DNA of 64,000 nt from Devosia sp. 67-54. Lineage in GTDB: Bacteria > Pseudomonadota > Alphaproteobacteria > Rhizobiales > Devosiaceae. Positions 8,864 to 17,649 of the stretch are shown here, in pieces. The translations under genes and the position numbers were made by a program. The stretch covers positions 744,001 through 808,000 of the forward strand of contig NZ_MKVA01000005.1 of NCBI RefSeq assembly GCF_001899075.1, read 5' to 3'. Numbering within the stretch: position 1 is the first letter of the stretch; each line of letters starts with the position of its first letter. The notes under the pieces were generated by a model, which worked only from the letters and a program-made list of their open reading frames with translations, did no database searches and was not told the origin of the DNA.

Positions 8864-9430
8864 ATGGCACCGGTTCCCACATTCTCGCTCGACGAGATGA
8901 AAACGCGCATGCAGAAGTCGATCGCTTCGCTGCGCGACGAGCTGGCGGGGCTCAGGACCGGCCGCGCCAGCGCCAGCCTGCTCGAGCCGGTGATGGTCGA
9001 GGCCTATGGCAGCAGGATGCCGCTCAACCAGGTGGCGACCGTCACCGTGCCGGAAGCCCGGCTGCTGTCGGTGCAGGTGTGGGACCGCTCGATGGCGCAG
9101 GCCGTCGACAAGGCGATCCGCAATTCCGGCCTCGGCCTCAATCCGGCCACGGAAGGCGCCACCATCCGCGTGCCGCTGCCCGAGCTCAACGAGGAGCGCC
9201 GGCGCGAGCTGACCAAGGTGGCGCACAATTATGCCGAGCAGGCCAAGGTGGCGATCCGCCATATCCGCCGCGACGGCATGGACCTGCTCAAGAAGCTGGA
9301 AAAGGACGGCGTCATGGCCCAGGACGACAGCCGTGCCAAATCCGACCAGGTGCAGAAGGCCACCGACGCCGCCATCGCCGAGGTGGATCAGGTGCTCAGC
9401 GCTAAGGAACAGGAAATCATGCAGGTTTAG
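8864..9430 (+). CDS. frr: Ribosome recycling factor
   Basis: With EF-G it splits the post-termination ribosome. The 188 residues match the usual 185-187. The three-helix bundle signatures are present: [20 protein letters not shown], then [19 protein letters not shown] in the beta domain, then [20 protein letters not shown] and NIRRDG-type (HIRRDGMD) in the last helix. The ATG follows TAGGAG, a good Shine-Dalgarno. It lies between pyrH and uppS in a tight run. Confidence 0.97.
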   Translation: MAPVPTFSLDEMKTRMQKSIASLRDELAGLRTGRASASLLEPVMVEAYGSRMPLNQVATVTVPEARLLSVQVWDRSMAQAVDKAIRNSGLGLNPATEGATIRVPLPELNEERRRELTKVAHNYAEQAKVAIRHIRRDGMDLLKKLEKDGVMAQDDSRAKSDQVQKATDAAIAEVDQVLSAKEQEIMQV

Positions 9431-9466
9431 CCTGCACCTATGCCGCCGGCCCTGGAGGGCCAAACC

Positions 9467-10225
9467 ATGTCCACCGAGCCCGCCGCGCAGCCGCGCATTC
9501 ATCCCAGGTCGGAACTGCGGATTCCCGCCCATGTCGGCGTCATCATGGACGGCAATGGACGCTGGGCCCAGGCGCGCGGCAAGCCGCGGACCGAGGGCCA
9601 CGTCGCCGGCGTCAAGGCGCTGCGCGGGCTGGTCGAGAGCTGCATCAATTACGGCATCCAGTACCTCACCGTGTTCAGCTTCTCGTCGGAGAACTGGACC
9701 CGGCCGCGCGACGAGATCAGCTTCATTTTCGGCCTCCTGCGCCGCTTCGTCGCCTCCGACCTCGAAAAGCTGCACCGCAACAATGTGCGGGTGCGCATCA
9801 TCGGCGCGCGCGAGGGGCTCGACGACGGCCTGCGCCGGCTGATCGCCGAAGTCGAAGCCACCACCGCGCAGAACACCGGCCTCAAGCTGCAGGTCGCCTT
9901 CAACTATGGCGGCAAGGCCGAGATCGCCGAGGCGGTGCGCCGCATCGCGGCGCTGGTCGCCGCCGGTCGGCTCAAGGCCGAGGACATCACCGAGGACACC
10001 ATCGGGCGCGCCCTTTACACCGCCGGCATGCCCGACCCCGACATCATCATCCGCACCAGCGGCGAGCAGCGGTTCTCCAACTTCCTGCTGTGGCAGGGCG
10101 CCTATGCCGAGCTGGCGTTCGTCGAGGAGAACTGGCCGGATTTCGACGACGCCGCGTTCGTCAAGGTGCTCGAGGACTATTCCGGCCGCGACCGCCGCTA
10201 CGGAGGCGTCGAGGCGCGGCGGTGA
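9467..10225 (+). CDS. uppS: Undecaprenyl diphosphate synthase (isoprenyl transferase)
   Basis: A cis-prenyltransferase making the C55 lipid carrier for peptidoglycan and O-antigen synthesis. The protein is 252 residues. It has the catalytic HVGVIMDGNGRWAQARG (Asp and His-Gly region), TVFSFSSENWTRP, and the C-terminal DIIIRTSGEQRFSNFLLWQ and PDFD motifs. The start at 9467 is preferred over ATG 9440 because GGAGGG lies at the right distance and the extra residues are not family-like. Its stop overlaps the GTG start of cdsA. Confidence 0.96.
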   Translation: MSTEPAAQPRIHPRSELRIPAHVGVIMDGNGRWAQARGKPRTEGHVAGVKALRGLVESCINYGIQYLTVFSFSSENWTRPRDEISFIFGLLRRFVASDLEKLHRNNVRVRIIGAREGLDDGLRRLIAEVEATTAQNTGLKLQVAFNYGGKAEIAEAVRRIAALVAAGRLKAEDITEDTIGRALYTAGMPDPDIIIRTSGEQRFSNFLLWQGAYAELAFVEENWPDFDDAAFVKVLEDYSGRDRRYGGVEARR

Positions 10226-11082
10226 CGTCACCCGGTCCATCAGATCCGGTGCCGCCGGCACGCTCCGGCCCATCCTGGACCGATCTGGGGCCCCGCCTGC
10301 TGTCCGCCGCCATCATCGTCGCCGTCATCGCCACGGGCCTCTATTTCGGCGGCTACGTCTTCGCCGCGCTGGCCGCCGTGGTGGTCGGGGTCACCTATCG
10401 CGAGTGGGAGCAGATGGTGACGCTGCAGCCGCTGGCGCCCTTCGGCATGGTGCTGATCGGTCTGCTGGCGCTCGCCGCCGTCACCTATCCGCTGCTCGGG
10501 CCGCTCGGCGTCATCGCCTTCACGGCGCTGGGGGGGCTCGTCGCCACTTTCGGCGACAAGGCGGTGCTGCCGTGGCGGGCAGGGGGGCTCGCCTTCTTCG
10601 GCCTGCTGCTGATCGCCGTGCTGGGGATGCGCGGCACCACCTCCGCCGGCATCGTCGCCGGCTGGTACCTCGGCATCGTCATCGCCCTCAACGACACCGG
10701 CGCCTATTTCGTCGGCCGCGTCATCGGCGGCCCGAAGCTGGCGCCGATGATCTCGCCGGCCAAGACCTGGTCGGGCGCCATCGGCGGCTGGGTCGCCGGC
10801 ACCCTCGCCGGCACCCTCTACTGGCTGGTGTTCACCGACTCGCCATGGCTCGTCGGGCTGGTGTTCTCCGCCGTGCTGGGGCTGGTGGGGCAGGCGGGCG
10901 ACCTCACCGAAAGCGCCATCAAGCGCGTCTTCCGCATCAAGGATTCGAGCGACATCATCCCCGGCCATGGCGGCTTCATGGACCGCCTCGACAGCGTCAG
11001 CTTCGGCGCCGTGGCCCTGTTCCTGATCGGCCTTGCCCACGGCGGCATCTGGGCCGTCGCCGCGGGATTCCTGTATTGGTGA
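10222..11082 (+). CDS. cdsA: Phosphatidate cytidylyltransferase (CDP-diacylglycerol synthase)
   Basis: An integral membrane enzyme that turns phosphatidic acid and CTP into CDP-diacylglycerol for phospholipid synthesis. It has 286 residues with about seven to eight hydrophobic spans beginning near residue 25. The CDS signature at the C-terminus is clear (SAIKRVFRIKDSSDIIPGHG followed by GFMDRLDS), and SPAKTWSGAIGG precedes it. The GTG start overlaps the uppS stop (GTGA), which implies coupling. The usual next gene, dxr, is absent. Confidence 0.95.
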   Translation: MTSPGPSDPVPPARSGPSWTDLGPRLLSAAIIVAVIATGLYFGGYVFAALAAVVVGVTYREWEQMVTLQPLAPFGMVLIGLLALAAVTYPLLGPLGVIAFTALGGLVATFGDKAVLPWRAGGLAFFGLLLIAVLGMRGTTSAGIVAGWYLGIVIALNDTGAYFVGRVIGGPKLAPMISPAKTWSGAIGGWVAGTLAGTLYWLVFTDSPWLVGLVFSAVLGLVGQAGDLTESAIKRVFRIKDSSDIIPGHGGFMDRLDSVSFGAVALFLIGLAHGGIWAVAAGFLYW

Positions 11083-11091
11083 GGCGAGGGC

Positions 11092-11406
11092 TCACGGACG
11101 GGCGCGCTTCGGTTCGGAGTCGGGCTCGAAGCTGATGCGGAGTTTCGTGCGGGTCGCCTTTGCATACCGCTGCAGCGTACGGGTCGAGGGCGGGCTGCGG
11201 CCGCTTTCCAGCCGGGCGATCGTGGCCTGGGTCGTGTTCATGGCCTCTGCCACCTGTGCCTGGGTCAGGCCGGCGTCGCTGCGGGCCTTGATGAGCGCGC
11301 CGGCGAGGGCGAACTCGTCTTCAAGCGCATCATAGGCCGCGACGTAGGCGGGGTCCTTCCGCCAGCGTGCGAACACAGTTTCAGCCGGTATGATCGGTTG
11401 GCTCAC
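11092..11406 (-). CDS. XRE-family HTH protein, HigA-type antitoxin-like
   Basis: A 104-residue cytoplasmic protein from a GTG start; an ATG at 11463 would add 19 poorly conserved residues. A Cro/C1-type helix-turn-helix lies in the C-terminal half (AGLTQAQVAEAMNTTQATIA, then RLESGRSPPSTRTLQRYAKA). The N-terminal half (FARWRKDPAYVAAYDALEDEF) resembles antitoxins of RelE/HigB toxin pairs. No toxin gene lies upstream or downstream, so it is an orphan. It stands on the opposite strand between cdsA and rseP, an accessory gene inside an otherwise conserved cluster. The regulatory target is unknown, and autoregulation is only a guess. Confidence 0.75.
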   Translation of the reverse strand: MSQPIIPAETVFARWRKDPAYVAAYDALEDEFALAGALIKARSDAGLTQAQVAEAMNTTQATIARLESGRSPPSTRTLQRYAKATRTKLRISFEPDSEPKRARP

Positions 11407-11570
11407 GGCAATAATTTCAACTCTGGATCGGCAAGGTAATGGCGCTACAATGCGCGCCGCCAATGCGGGAAGGAAGCGGCAATCGAGCGGCGAGTCGTCG
11501 TTCCCATGTCCAACTGTGACCGCAATCGGCGCCTAGCGTTGGGCGCGATCCAGGAGCGTTAGTACTGCCT

Positions 11571-12701
11571 TTGCTCAGCCTTCCCGTCCTTTACGCCATC
11601 CCCGCCTTCATCGTGGTCCTGACCATCATCGTGTTCGTGCACGAGATGGGGCACTATCTCGTGGCGCGCTGGAACGGCATCGCCATCCAGACCTTCTCGC
11701 TCGGCTTCGGCCCGGAGCTCGTCGGCTTCAACGACCGGCACGGCACGCGCTGGCGCGTCTCGGCGATTCCGCTGGGCGGCTACGTCCGCTTCGTCGGCGA
11801 CATGAACGCGGCGAGCATGCCGGATCCCGAGGCGACCAGGGACCTGCCGCCCGAGGAGCAGGCGCGGCTGTTCGTCAACAAGAACGTGTGGCAGCGCATC
11901 GCGGTGGTCGTCGCCGGCCCGCTGGCGAACGTGCTGTTCACCTTCCTCGTGCTCTACGCGCTGCTGCTCGGCTATGGCCGCTACACCATCCCGCCGGTGA
12001 TCGGCGACGTGGTGGCAGGCGGCGTCGCCCAGCAGGCGGGCCTCGAGCCCGGCGACCGCATCCTGTCGGTCGACGGCTTCGACGTCCGCGGCTTCGAGGA
12101 TTTCCAGCGCCTGATCTCGACCGCGCCGGAGCGCCCGGTGCGCATCGTGCTGGAGCGCGCCGGCGTCGACAAGACGATCGTGCTGACCCCCGACGTGGCG
12201 GTCGAGACCGACCGCTTCGGCAACGCCCAGCGCATCGGCCGCATCGGCGTCAGCCGCACCATCGAGCAGGGCGACATCACCCTCTACCGGCCCAGTCCGG
12301 TCGAGGCGGTGGCGATGACGGGCGAGGAGATTCGCTTCATCGTCGACCGCACCGCGGCGTTCCTGGGCGATTTCTTCGTCGGCCGGGGCGACGTGCAGCA
12401 GCTGGGCGGGCCGGTCAAGGTGGCCAAGGTCTCGGGCGAGGTGGCGACGCTGGGGATCGTGGCGCTGATCAACCTCGCGGCGCTGCTGTCGCTCAACATC
12501 GGCATCTTCAACCTGCTGCCGGTGCCGGTGCTCGATGGCGGGCATCTGCTCTACTACATCATCGAGGCGGTCCGCGGCCGGCCGCTCAGCCAGAAAGCCC
12601 AGGAAATCGGCTTTCGCGTCGGCTTCGCCATCGTCGGCAGCCTGATGATCTTCACGCTGCTCAACGACACCCTGCTGGAGGCCTTCCGGCACGTCTCCTG
12701 A
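11571..12701 (+). CDS. rseP: RIP metalloprotease RseP (site-2 protease)
   Basis: An intramembrane zinc protease that cleaves membrane-anchored anti-sigma factors and remnant signal peptides. The protein is 376 residues. The zinc motif HEMGH lies at residues 24-28 in the first membrane span, a PDZ domain spans roughly residues 125-200 (AGLEPGDRILSVDG), and the third ligand motif VPVLDGGHLLYY lies in a C-terminal span. The start is unclear: TTG 11571 is 14 bases from AGGAG, while the in-frame CTG at 11565 has better spacing; no ATG is available. It precedes bamA, as usual. Confidence 0.95.
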   Translation: MLSLPVLYAIPAFIVVLTIIVFVHEMGHYLVARWNGIAIQTFSLGFGPELVGFNDRHGTRWRVSAIPLGGYVRFVGDMNAASMPDPEATRDLPPEEQARLFVNKNVWQRIAVVVAGPLANVLFTFLVLYALLLGYGRYTIPPVIGDVVAGGVAQQAGLEPGDRILSVDGFDVRGFEDFQRLISTAPERPVRIVLERAGVDKTIVLTPDVAVETDRFGNAQRIGRIGVSRTIEQGDITLYRPSPVEAVAMTGEEIRFIVDRTAAFLGDFFVGRGDVQQLGGPVKVAKVSGEVATLGIVALINLAALLSLNIGIFNLLPVPVLDGGHLLYYIIEAVRGRPLSQKAQEIGFRVGFAIVGSLMIFTLLNDTLLEAFRHVS

Positions 12702-12777
12702 GCAGGTCGCCGGGCGAGGCGCGCGCCCGTCGCTCCATATGGGCGGGGCAATCCCCCCGCCGCCCGGCCCCGACTCG

Positions 12778-12793
12778 CTAAGTATCTGTTAAC
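12778..12793 (+). promoter_or_regulatory. CtrA-like motif upstream of bamA
   Basis: CTAA at 12778-12781, seven bases, then TTAAC at 12789-12793. This is one mismatch from the CtrA consensus TTAA-N7-TTAAC. It stands in the 264-bp rseP-bamA intergenic region, which otherwise shows no gene and no clear -35/-10 pair. Confidence 0.3.
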
Positions 12794-12965
12794 CTTGGTT
12801 TTCGGGGTGTTGCTGAAATGCACGGGGACCAAGCTTTTGCTAACGCAACAAGCCCTTGCGGCTTGCCCTTGGTTAAAAAACCAGTAAATGCTTCGAACCG
12901 GAGTAGCTGGGGGAGGCTGTGCATGGCGATTCCCCCGGCCTTTCGTCTGAGAGGCAGTTAGAATC

Positions 12966-15266
12966 ATGATCGATCCCACCCGGCTGCTGCGCAGTGCATT
13001 CTTGGCGCTGGCGCTCCTGTTCTTGGCGCCGGTCGGCGCCGGGGGCACGCTGTTGGGGGTCGAAGCCGCGCAGGCGGCCACCGTCGCCAGGATCTCCGTC
13101 ATCGGCAACAAGGAAGTCGACGACGCCGCGGTCATCAAATATTTGGCGGTGCGGGTCGGCGAGCAGGCGACGAGCGCCAAGCTCAGCGCCTCGGTCGATG
13201 CGCTGCAGGCGACGGGGCTGTTCAAGTCCGTCAGCGTCACCATGCAGGGCTCCACCGTGGTGGTGAAGGTGGTCGAGAACTCGATCGTCTCGTCGGTGCA
13301 GTTCGAGGGCAACCAGCGCTTCTCCGACGCCAACCTCGTGGCGATGATCGACCTGATGAACCGCGGCACCGTCGACCAGGCGGGCCTCGACCGCGACATC
13401 GCCACCATCAAGAAGGCCTATACCGATGTCGGCTACACCAATGTCGACGTCTCCACCCGGCTGGAGCCGGCCGGCAACGGCCGCACCCGCGTCGTCTTCG
13501 TCATCAACGAAGGCGGCCGCAGCGGCATCGCCGCCATCAACTTCACCGGCAACAATTCGATCAGCTCGTGGAACCTCAAATCGATCATCAAGACGCACGA
13601 GACGGGCTGGCTGAGCTGGCTGCTGCGCGATGACAACTACACGCAGGAGCAGCTCGACGTCGATCGCGTGCTGATCCAGCAATACTACGCCAACCACGGC
13701 TTCCCGGATGCGCAGGTGACCTCGGCGGTCGCCGAATACGACGCCAAGCGCAACGGTTATTTCATCACCTACACCATCGTCGAAGGCGACCGTTATTCCT
13801 TCGGCAAGATCGGGGTGGAGACCTCCATCGCCGGCCTCGACGCCAACAATCTGACCAACACCATCCGCACCCGCCAGGGCGACCGGTTCTCGTCGGCCGA
13901 GCTGCAGCAGTCGGCGCAGGACATGGCGGTGGAAGCGACCAATCTGGGCTATCCCTTCGCCGACGTGCGGCCGCGCGTCGAGCGCGACCCGGCCACGGGC
14001 ACGTTCGGGGTGACCTACCTCGTCGACGAGGGCGCGCATCTCTACGTCGAGCGCATCAACATCACCGGCAACGCCAAGACCCGCGACTTCGTCATCCGCC
14101 GCGAGCTCGGCTTCGCCGAAGGCGACCCCTTCAACCGCGCCATGGTGACGGCCGGCAAGCAGCACATCGAGGCTCTGGGCTTCTTCTCCAAGGTCGACGT
14201 GTCGGCGCAGCCCGGCAGCGCCGCCGACAAGGTGATCCTCAATATCAACGTCACCGAGCAGTCGACCGGCGATTACGGCATCACCGCGGGATACGACAGT
14301 TCGTCGGGCATCTTGGGCGAGCTCTCGGTCACCGAGCGCAACTTCCTCGGCCGCGGCCAGTACATCAAGGCCTCGCTGGGCGCGAGCCAGACCGGCAAGT
14401 CGTTCAACTTCTCGTTCACCGAGCCCTACTTCATGGGCCTCAAGATGTCGGCGGGCGTGGACGCCTACCACATCATCAACGACGAGACCTCGTCCAACAT
14501 CTACGGCACGACCTCGACCGGCGCGCAGTTCCGCTTCGGCCTGCCGGTCACCCGCGACCTGTCGGCCCAGCTCTTCACCGGCCTCGACCAGACGGTGATC
14601 GCGGATTCGGACCACAATTCGTCGTTCTTCACCGACGGGCAGAAGCTCAACAAGGCGTGGGTCGGGTACTCGCTGACCTACAACACGCTCGACGACCAGA
14701 AGCACCCGACGGAGGGCCTCTACGCCACGCTGACGCAGCAATATGTGGGCTGGAACTACAACTTCGTGAAAACCGAAGCCAAGGCCCGCTACTTCATGCC
14801 GATCTTCCCCGATGCGGGGCTGGTGGGCAGCGTTAAGGGCCAGGCGGGCATCATCAATACGTTCGGGTCTTCGGGCCTCAACCCGGTGGAAGCCTTCAAC
14901 TACGGCAATACCCTGGTGCGCGGCTTCCAGCCGTCCAACATGGGCCCGCGGATCGGCGCGCAGCCGGTCGGCTACACCGCCTATGCCGGCGGCTCGCTGG
15001 AAGCGACGTTCCCGATCCCGATGCTGCCCGAGACCTACGGGCTCAGCGGCTCGGTGTGGGCGGATGCGGCGGTGGTCGGCGGGCAGGGTGCCTCCGGGGC
15101 CGTGGATCCGACGTCGATCAACCAGCCGCTCAAGAGCTCGGTCGGCGCCTCGATCATCTGGGACTCGCCGTTCGGCCCGCTGCGTGGCGACTTCGCCTAC
15201 GTGCTGACCAAGGCCACCGACGACAAGACGCAGATGTTCGCGCTGACCCTGCAGACCTTGCTCTGA
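12966..15266 (+). CDS. bamA: Outer membrane protein assembly factor BamA
   Basis: The essential Omp85 insertase of the outer membrane, 766 residues. A signal peptide (about 38 residues, ending near VEAAQA) is followed by five POTRA repeats to roughly residue 430 (first one VARISVIGNKEVDD, last one LYVERINITGNAKT). A C-terminal 16-strand beta barrel follows, with the family hallmarks VRGF (LVRGFQPSNMGP) and a terminal strand ending in FALTLQTLL. Downstream lpxD-fabZ-lpxA supply lipid A, so the cluster is devoted to outer-membrane biogenesis. Confidence 0.97.
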   Translation: MIDPTRLLRSAFLALALLFLAPVGAGGTLLGVEAAQAATVARISVIGNKEVDDAAVIKYLAVRVGEQATSAKLSASVDALQATGLFKSVSVTMQGSTVVVKVVENSIVSSVQFEGNQRFSDANLVAMIDLMNRGTVDQAGLDRDIATIKKAYTDVGYTNVDVSTRLEPAGNGRTRVVFVINEGGRSGIAAINFTGNNSISSWNLKSIIKTHETGWLSWLLRDDNYTQEQLDVDRVLIQQYYANHGFPDAQVTSAVAEYDAKRNGYFITYTIVEGDRYSFGKIGVETSIAGLDANNLTNTIRTRQGDRFSSAELQQSAQDMAVEATNLGYPFADVRPRVERDPATGTFGVTYLVDEGAHLYVERINITGNAKTRDFVIRRELGFAEGDPFNRAMVTAGKQHIEALGFFSKVDVSAQPGSAADKVILNINVTEQSTGDYGITAGYDSSSGILGELSVTERNFLGRGQYIKASLGASQTGKSFNFSFTEPYFMGLKMSAGVDAYHIINDETSSNIYGTTSTGAQFRFGLPVTRDLSAQLFTGLDQTVIADSDHNSSFFTDGQKLNKAWVGYSLTYNTLDDQKHPTEGLYATLTQQYVGWNYNFVKTEAKARYFMPIFPDAGLVGSVKGQAGIINTFGSSGLNPVEAFNYGNTLVRGFQPSNMGPRIGAQPVGYTAYAGGSLEATFPIPMLPETYGLSGSVWADAAVVGGQGASGAVDPTSINQPLKSSVGASIIWDSPFGPLRGDFAYVLTKATDDKTQMFALTLQTLL

Positions 15267-15290
15267 TCCAGGTGGCGTGAAACAGTTCGA

Positions 15291-15323
15291 GGGCCGCGGG
15301 GCCTCAGCGCCGCGGCCCTTTTC
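15291..15323 (+). terminator. Rho-independent terminator after bamA
   Basis: A nine-base stem (GGGCCGCGG at 15291-15299 with CCGCGGCCC at 15310-15318) has a ten-base loop and is followed by TTTTC. lpxD starts only 16 bp further on, so either termination is partial or lpxD has its promoter within this stretch. Confidence 0.7.
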
Positions 15324-15338
15324 ATTGGCGCAATTGCA

Positions 15339-16355
15339 ATGGTCGATACCCGTTTCCACAGCTTTGCCGGCCCGGCGCCGCTCGGCACCCTGCTGGCCGC
15401 GCTCGGCCTCGGCGCCGACCTTGCGGACGGGGACGGGCCGACCATTTCCGGCGTCGAGGAGCTGGTGCTCGCCGGCCCCGAACATATCGCGCTGGCTGCG
15501 CATGCCGACTATCGCGAGGCGCTGCGCGCCACCGCCGCCGGCGCGGTGATCGTCTCCGCCGAGCTGTCGTCGGACGTGCCGCCCGGCACCATCGGCATCG
15601 TCGCCGGCAATCCGCATCTGAGCTTTGCCGATCTGCTCGACCGGCTCTACCCGCACGACACCCGCGGCACCGTGCTCGGCCTGCTCGGCCCGCACGACAG
15701 CCTGCCTTATACGGAAAACGACGTGCGGCTCGGCCCCGGCGTGGTGCTCGGCCCGGGCGTCGAGATCGGCCGCGGCACCGTCATCGGCCCCAACACCGTC
15801 ATCGGGGCGGGGGTCAGCATCGGCCGCAACTGCACCATCGGCTCCAATGTCAGCGTCGAATGCGCCTATCTGGGCAACAATGTCGTGCTGCATGCCGGGG
15901 CCCGCATCGGCTCGGAGGGCTTCGGCTGGCTCGACCACGGCATCTCCAACCGCAAGATCCCGCAGCTTGGCCGCGTCATCATCCAGGATCGCGTCGAGAT
16001 CGGCGCCAACTCCACCGTCGACCGCGGCGCCCTGGGCGACACGATCATCGGCGAGGGCACCAAGATCGATAACCTCGTGCAGATCGGCCACAATTGCCGC
16101 ATCGGCCGCAACTGCCTCCTCGCCGGCATGTCCGGCCTCGCCGGCACCACCACGCTCGAGGACAGCGTCATGGTGGGGGCGGCCGCCATCACCACCGGCC
16201 ACTTGACCATCGGCCGCGGCAGCGTCTTAGCTGCGCGGGCGACGGCGACCAAGAGCTTCCCGCCCGGCTCGCGCCTCGCCGGCTTCCCCGCCGTCGACGC
16301 GCGGGAGTGGCGGCGTGAAGTTGCGACCCTGCGGCGACTGAGCAAGAAGGATTGA
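15339..16355 (+). CDS. lpxD: UDP-3-O-(3-hydroxymyristoyl)glucosamine N-acyltransferase
   Basis: Adds the second hydroxyacyl chain in lipid A synthesis. The 338 residues comprise an N-terminal uridine-binding domain (to about residue 100) and a left-handed beta helix built of hexapeptide repeats (such as [20 protein letters not shown]). The catalytic His lies in the region around [20 protein letters not shown]. The C-terminal helix ends [10 protein letters not shown]. It is the first gene of the lpxD-fabZ-lpxA-lpxI-lpxB operon. Confidence 0.96.
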   Translation: MVDTRFHSFAGPAPLGTLLAALGLGADLADGDGPTISGVEELVLAGPEHIALAAHADYREALRATAAGAVIVSAELSSDVPPGTIGIVAGNPHLSFADLLDRLYPHDTRGTVLGLLGPHDSLPYTENDVRLGPGVVLGPGVEIGRGTVIGPNTVIGAGVSIGRNCTIGSNVSVECAYLGNNVVLHAGARIGSEGFGWLDHGISNRKIPQLGRVIIQDRVEIGANSTVDRGALGDTIIGEGTKIDNLVQIGHNCRIGRNCLLAGMSGLAGTTTLEDSVMVGAAAITTGHLTIGRGSVLAARATATKSFPPGSRLAGFPAVDAREWRREVATLRRLSKKD

Positions 16356-16357
16356 CC

Positions 16358-16843
16358 GTGGACCTCCAAGACCCGGCGGCTGACGCCCCCACCACGCTCG
16401 AATCGATGGATATCGACGCGATCCTGCAGTGCCTGCCGCACCGCTACCCGTTCCTGATGATCGACCGCATCCTCGAGATCGACGGCGACAATTCCGCCAT
16501 CGGCATCAAGAATGTCAGCGTCAACGAGCCGATCTTCCAGGGGCATTTCCCCGGCAATCCGGTGTTTCCGGGGGTGCTGATCATCGAGGGCATGGCGCAG
16601 ACCGCCGGCGCCATCGCCATCGCCGCCGACAAGACCAACGGCCCGCACGTGGTCTACATGGTCACCGTCGACAAATGTAAGTTCAGAAAGCCGGCGCGGC
16701 CCGGCGACGTGATCGAGTACCACATCAAGAAGATCCGGCGCCGCTCCGCCATGGGCTGGTACGAGGCCCGGGCGATGGTCGGCACCACCCTCATCGCCGA
16801 GGCGGAAGTCGGCGCCATGGTGATGTCCGGGACCTCCGTCTGA
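16358..16843 (+). CDS. fabZ: 3-hydroxyacyl-ACP dehydratase FabZ
   Basis: Dehydrates 3-hydroxyacyl-ACP in fatty acid elongation and competes with LpxA for the same substrate, which explains its place in the lpx operon. It has 161 residues in a single hot-dog fold. [13 protein letters not shown] contains the catalytic His and [20 protein letters not shown] contains the active-site Glu. GTG 16358 is chosen because AAGGA lies seven bases before it; TTG 16352 is in frame but too close. It overlaps the next gene by one base (TGATG). Confidence 0.96.
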   Translation: MDLQDPAADAPTTLESMDIDAILQCLPHRYPFLMIDRILEIDGDNSAIGIKNVSVNEPIFQGHFPGNPVFPGVLIIEGMAQTAGAIAIAADKTNGPHVVYMVTVDKCKFRKPARPGDVIEYHIKKIRRRSAMGWYEARAMVGTTLIAEAEVGAMVMSGTSV

Positions 16844-17649
16844 TGGCCCACAACATCCATCCGACCGCCATCGTCGAAGATGGCGCGGTGCTGGGCGCCG
16901 ACGTGAAGGTCGGGCCGTTCTGCATCGTCGGCCGCGACACCCGGCTCGGCGACGGCGTCGAGCTCATCTCGCATGCGGTCGTTACCGGCCGCACCAGCGT
17001 GGGCGCCCGCTCCACCATCTACCCCTTCGCCTCGATCGGCCACCGCCCGCAGGACCTCAAATATGCCGGCGAGCCCTCGACCCTCGAGATCGGCGAGAAC
17101 ACCACCATCCGCGAGCACGTGACCATCAATCCGGGCACCGCCGGCGGCGGCATGGTCACCCGGATCGGCTCCAATTGCTGGATCATGATCGGCGTCCATA
17201 TCGGGCACGACTGCATCATCGGCAACAATGTGGTGTTCTCCAACAACGTCACCTTCGCCGGCCATTGCCGGGTCGACGATTTCGTGGTGATGAGCGGCTA
17301 TTCGGGGGCGACGCAGTTCGTCCATATCGGCGCCCATGCCTTCGTGGGCGGCCTCAGCAAGGTCGAAAAGCACCTGATCCCCTACGGCACGGCGGTGGGC
17401 AATCCGGCCGAGCTGAGCGGGCTCAACCTCGTCGGGCTCAAGCGCCGCGGCTTCGACCGCGAGGCGATCCACAATCTGCGCACCGCCTACCGCATGATCT
17501 TTGCCGTCGAGGGCACGCTGCGCGAGCGCGTCGACGACGCCGCGGCGATCTTCCCCAACGACGTGCTGGTGCAGGACGTGGTGAAGTTCATCATCGACGC
17601 CAAGGACAATCCGCTGACGCTGCCCCGCAACGGGCACAACGAGGACTGA
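16843..17649 (+). CDS. lpxA: UDP-N-acetylglucosamine O-acyltransferase
   Basis: The first enzyme of lipid A synthesis, 268 residues. The N-terminal beta helix begins NIHPTAIVEDGAVLGADV. The catalytic His is in NNVTFAGHCRVDDFVVMSGY, and the C-terminal helical domain contains LVGLKRRGFDREAIHNLRTAY. It overlaps fabZ and lpxI by single bases (TGATG at both ends), typical of translational coupling. Confidence 0.97.
   Translation: MAHNIHPTAIVEDGAVLGADVKVGPFCIVGRDTRLGDGVELISHAVVTGRTSVGARSTIYPFASIGHRPQDLKYAGEPSTLEIGENTTIREHVTINPGTAGGGMVTRIGSNCWIMIGVHIGHDCIIGNNVVFSNNVTFAGHCRVDDFVVMSGYSGATQFVHIGAHAFVGGLSKVEKHLIPYGTAVGNPAELSGLNLVGLKRRGFDREAIHNLRTAYRMIFAVEGTLRERVDDAAAIFPNDVLVQDVVKFIIDAKDNPLTLPRNGHNED

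Noticed and set aside
11464-11570. A toxin partner for the HTH gene
   Set aside because: Neither strand holds a RelE/HigB-like frame in this short interval.
12841-12900. tRNA-like TTCGAACC string and a possible promoter before bamA
   Set aside because: No cloverleaf can be built around the string and the -35/-10 spacing is poor.
12873-16202. A 1109-codon antisense frame across bamA and lpxD
   Set aside because: Shadow of two clear genes; composition is unlike a real protein.
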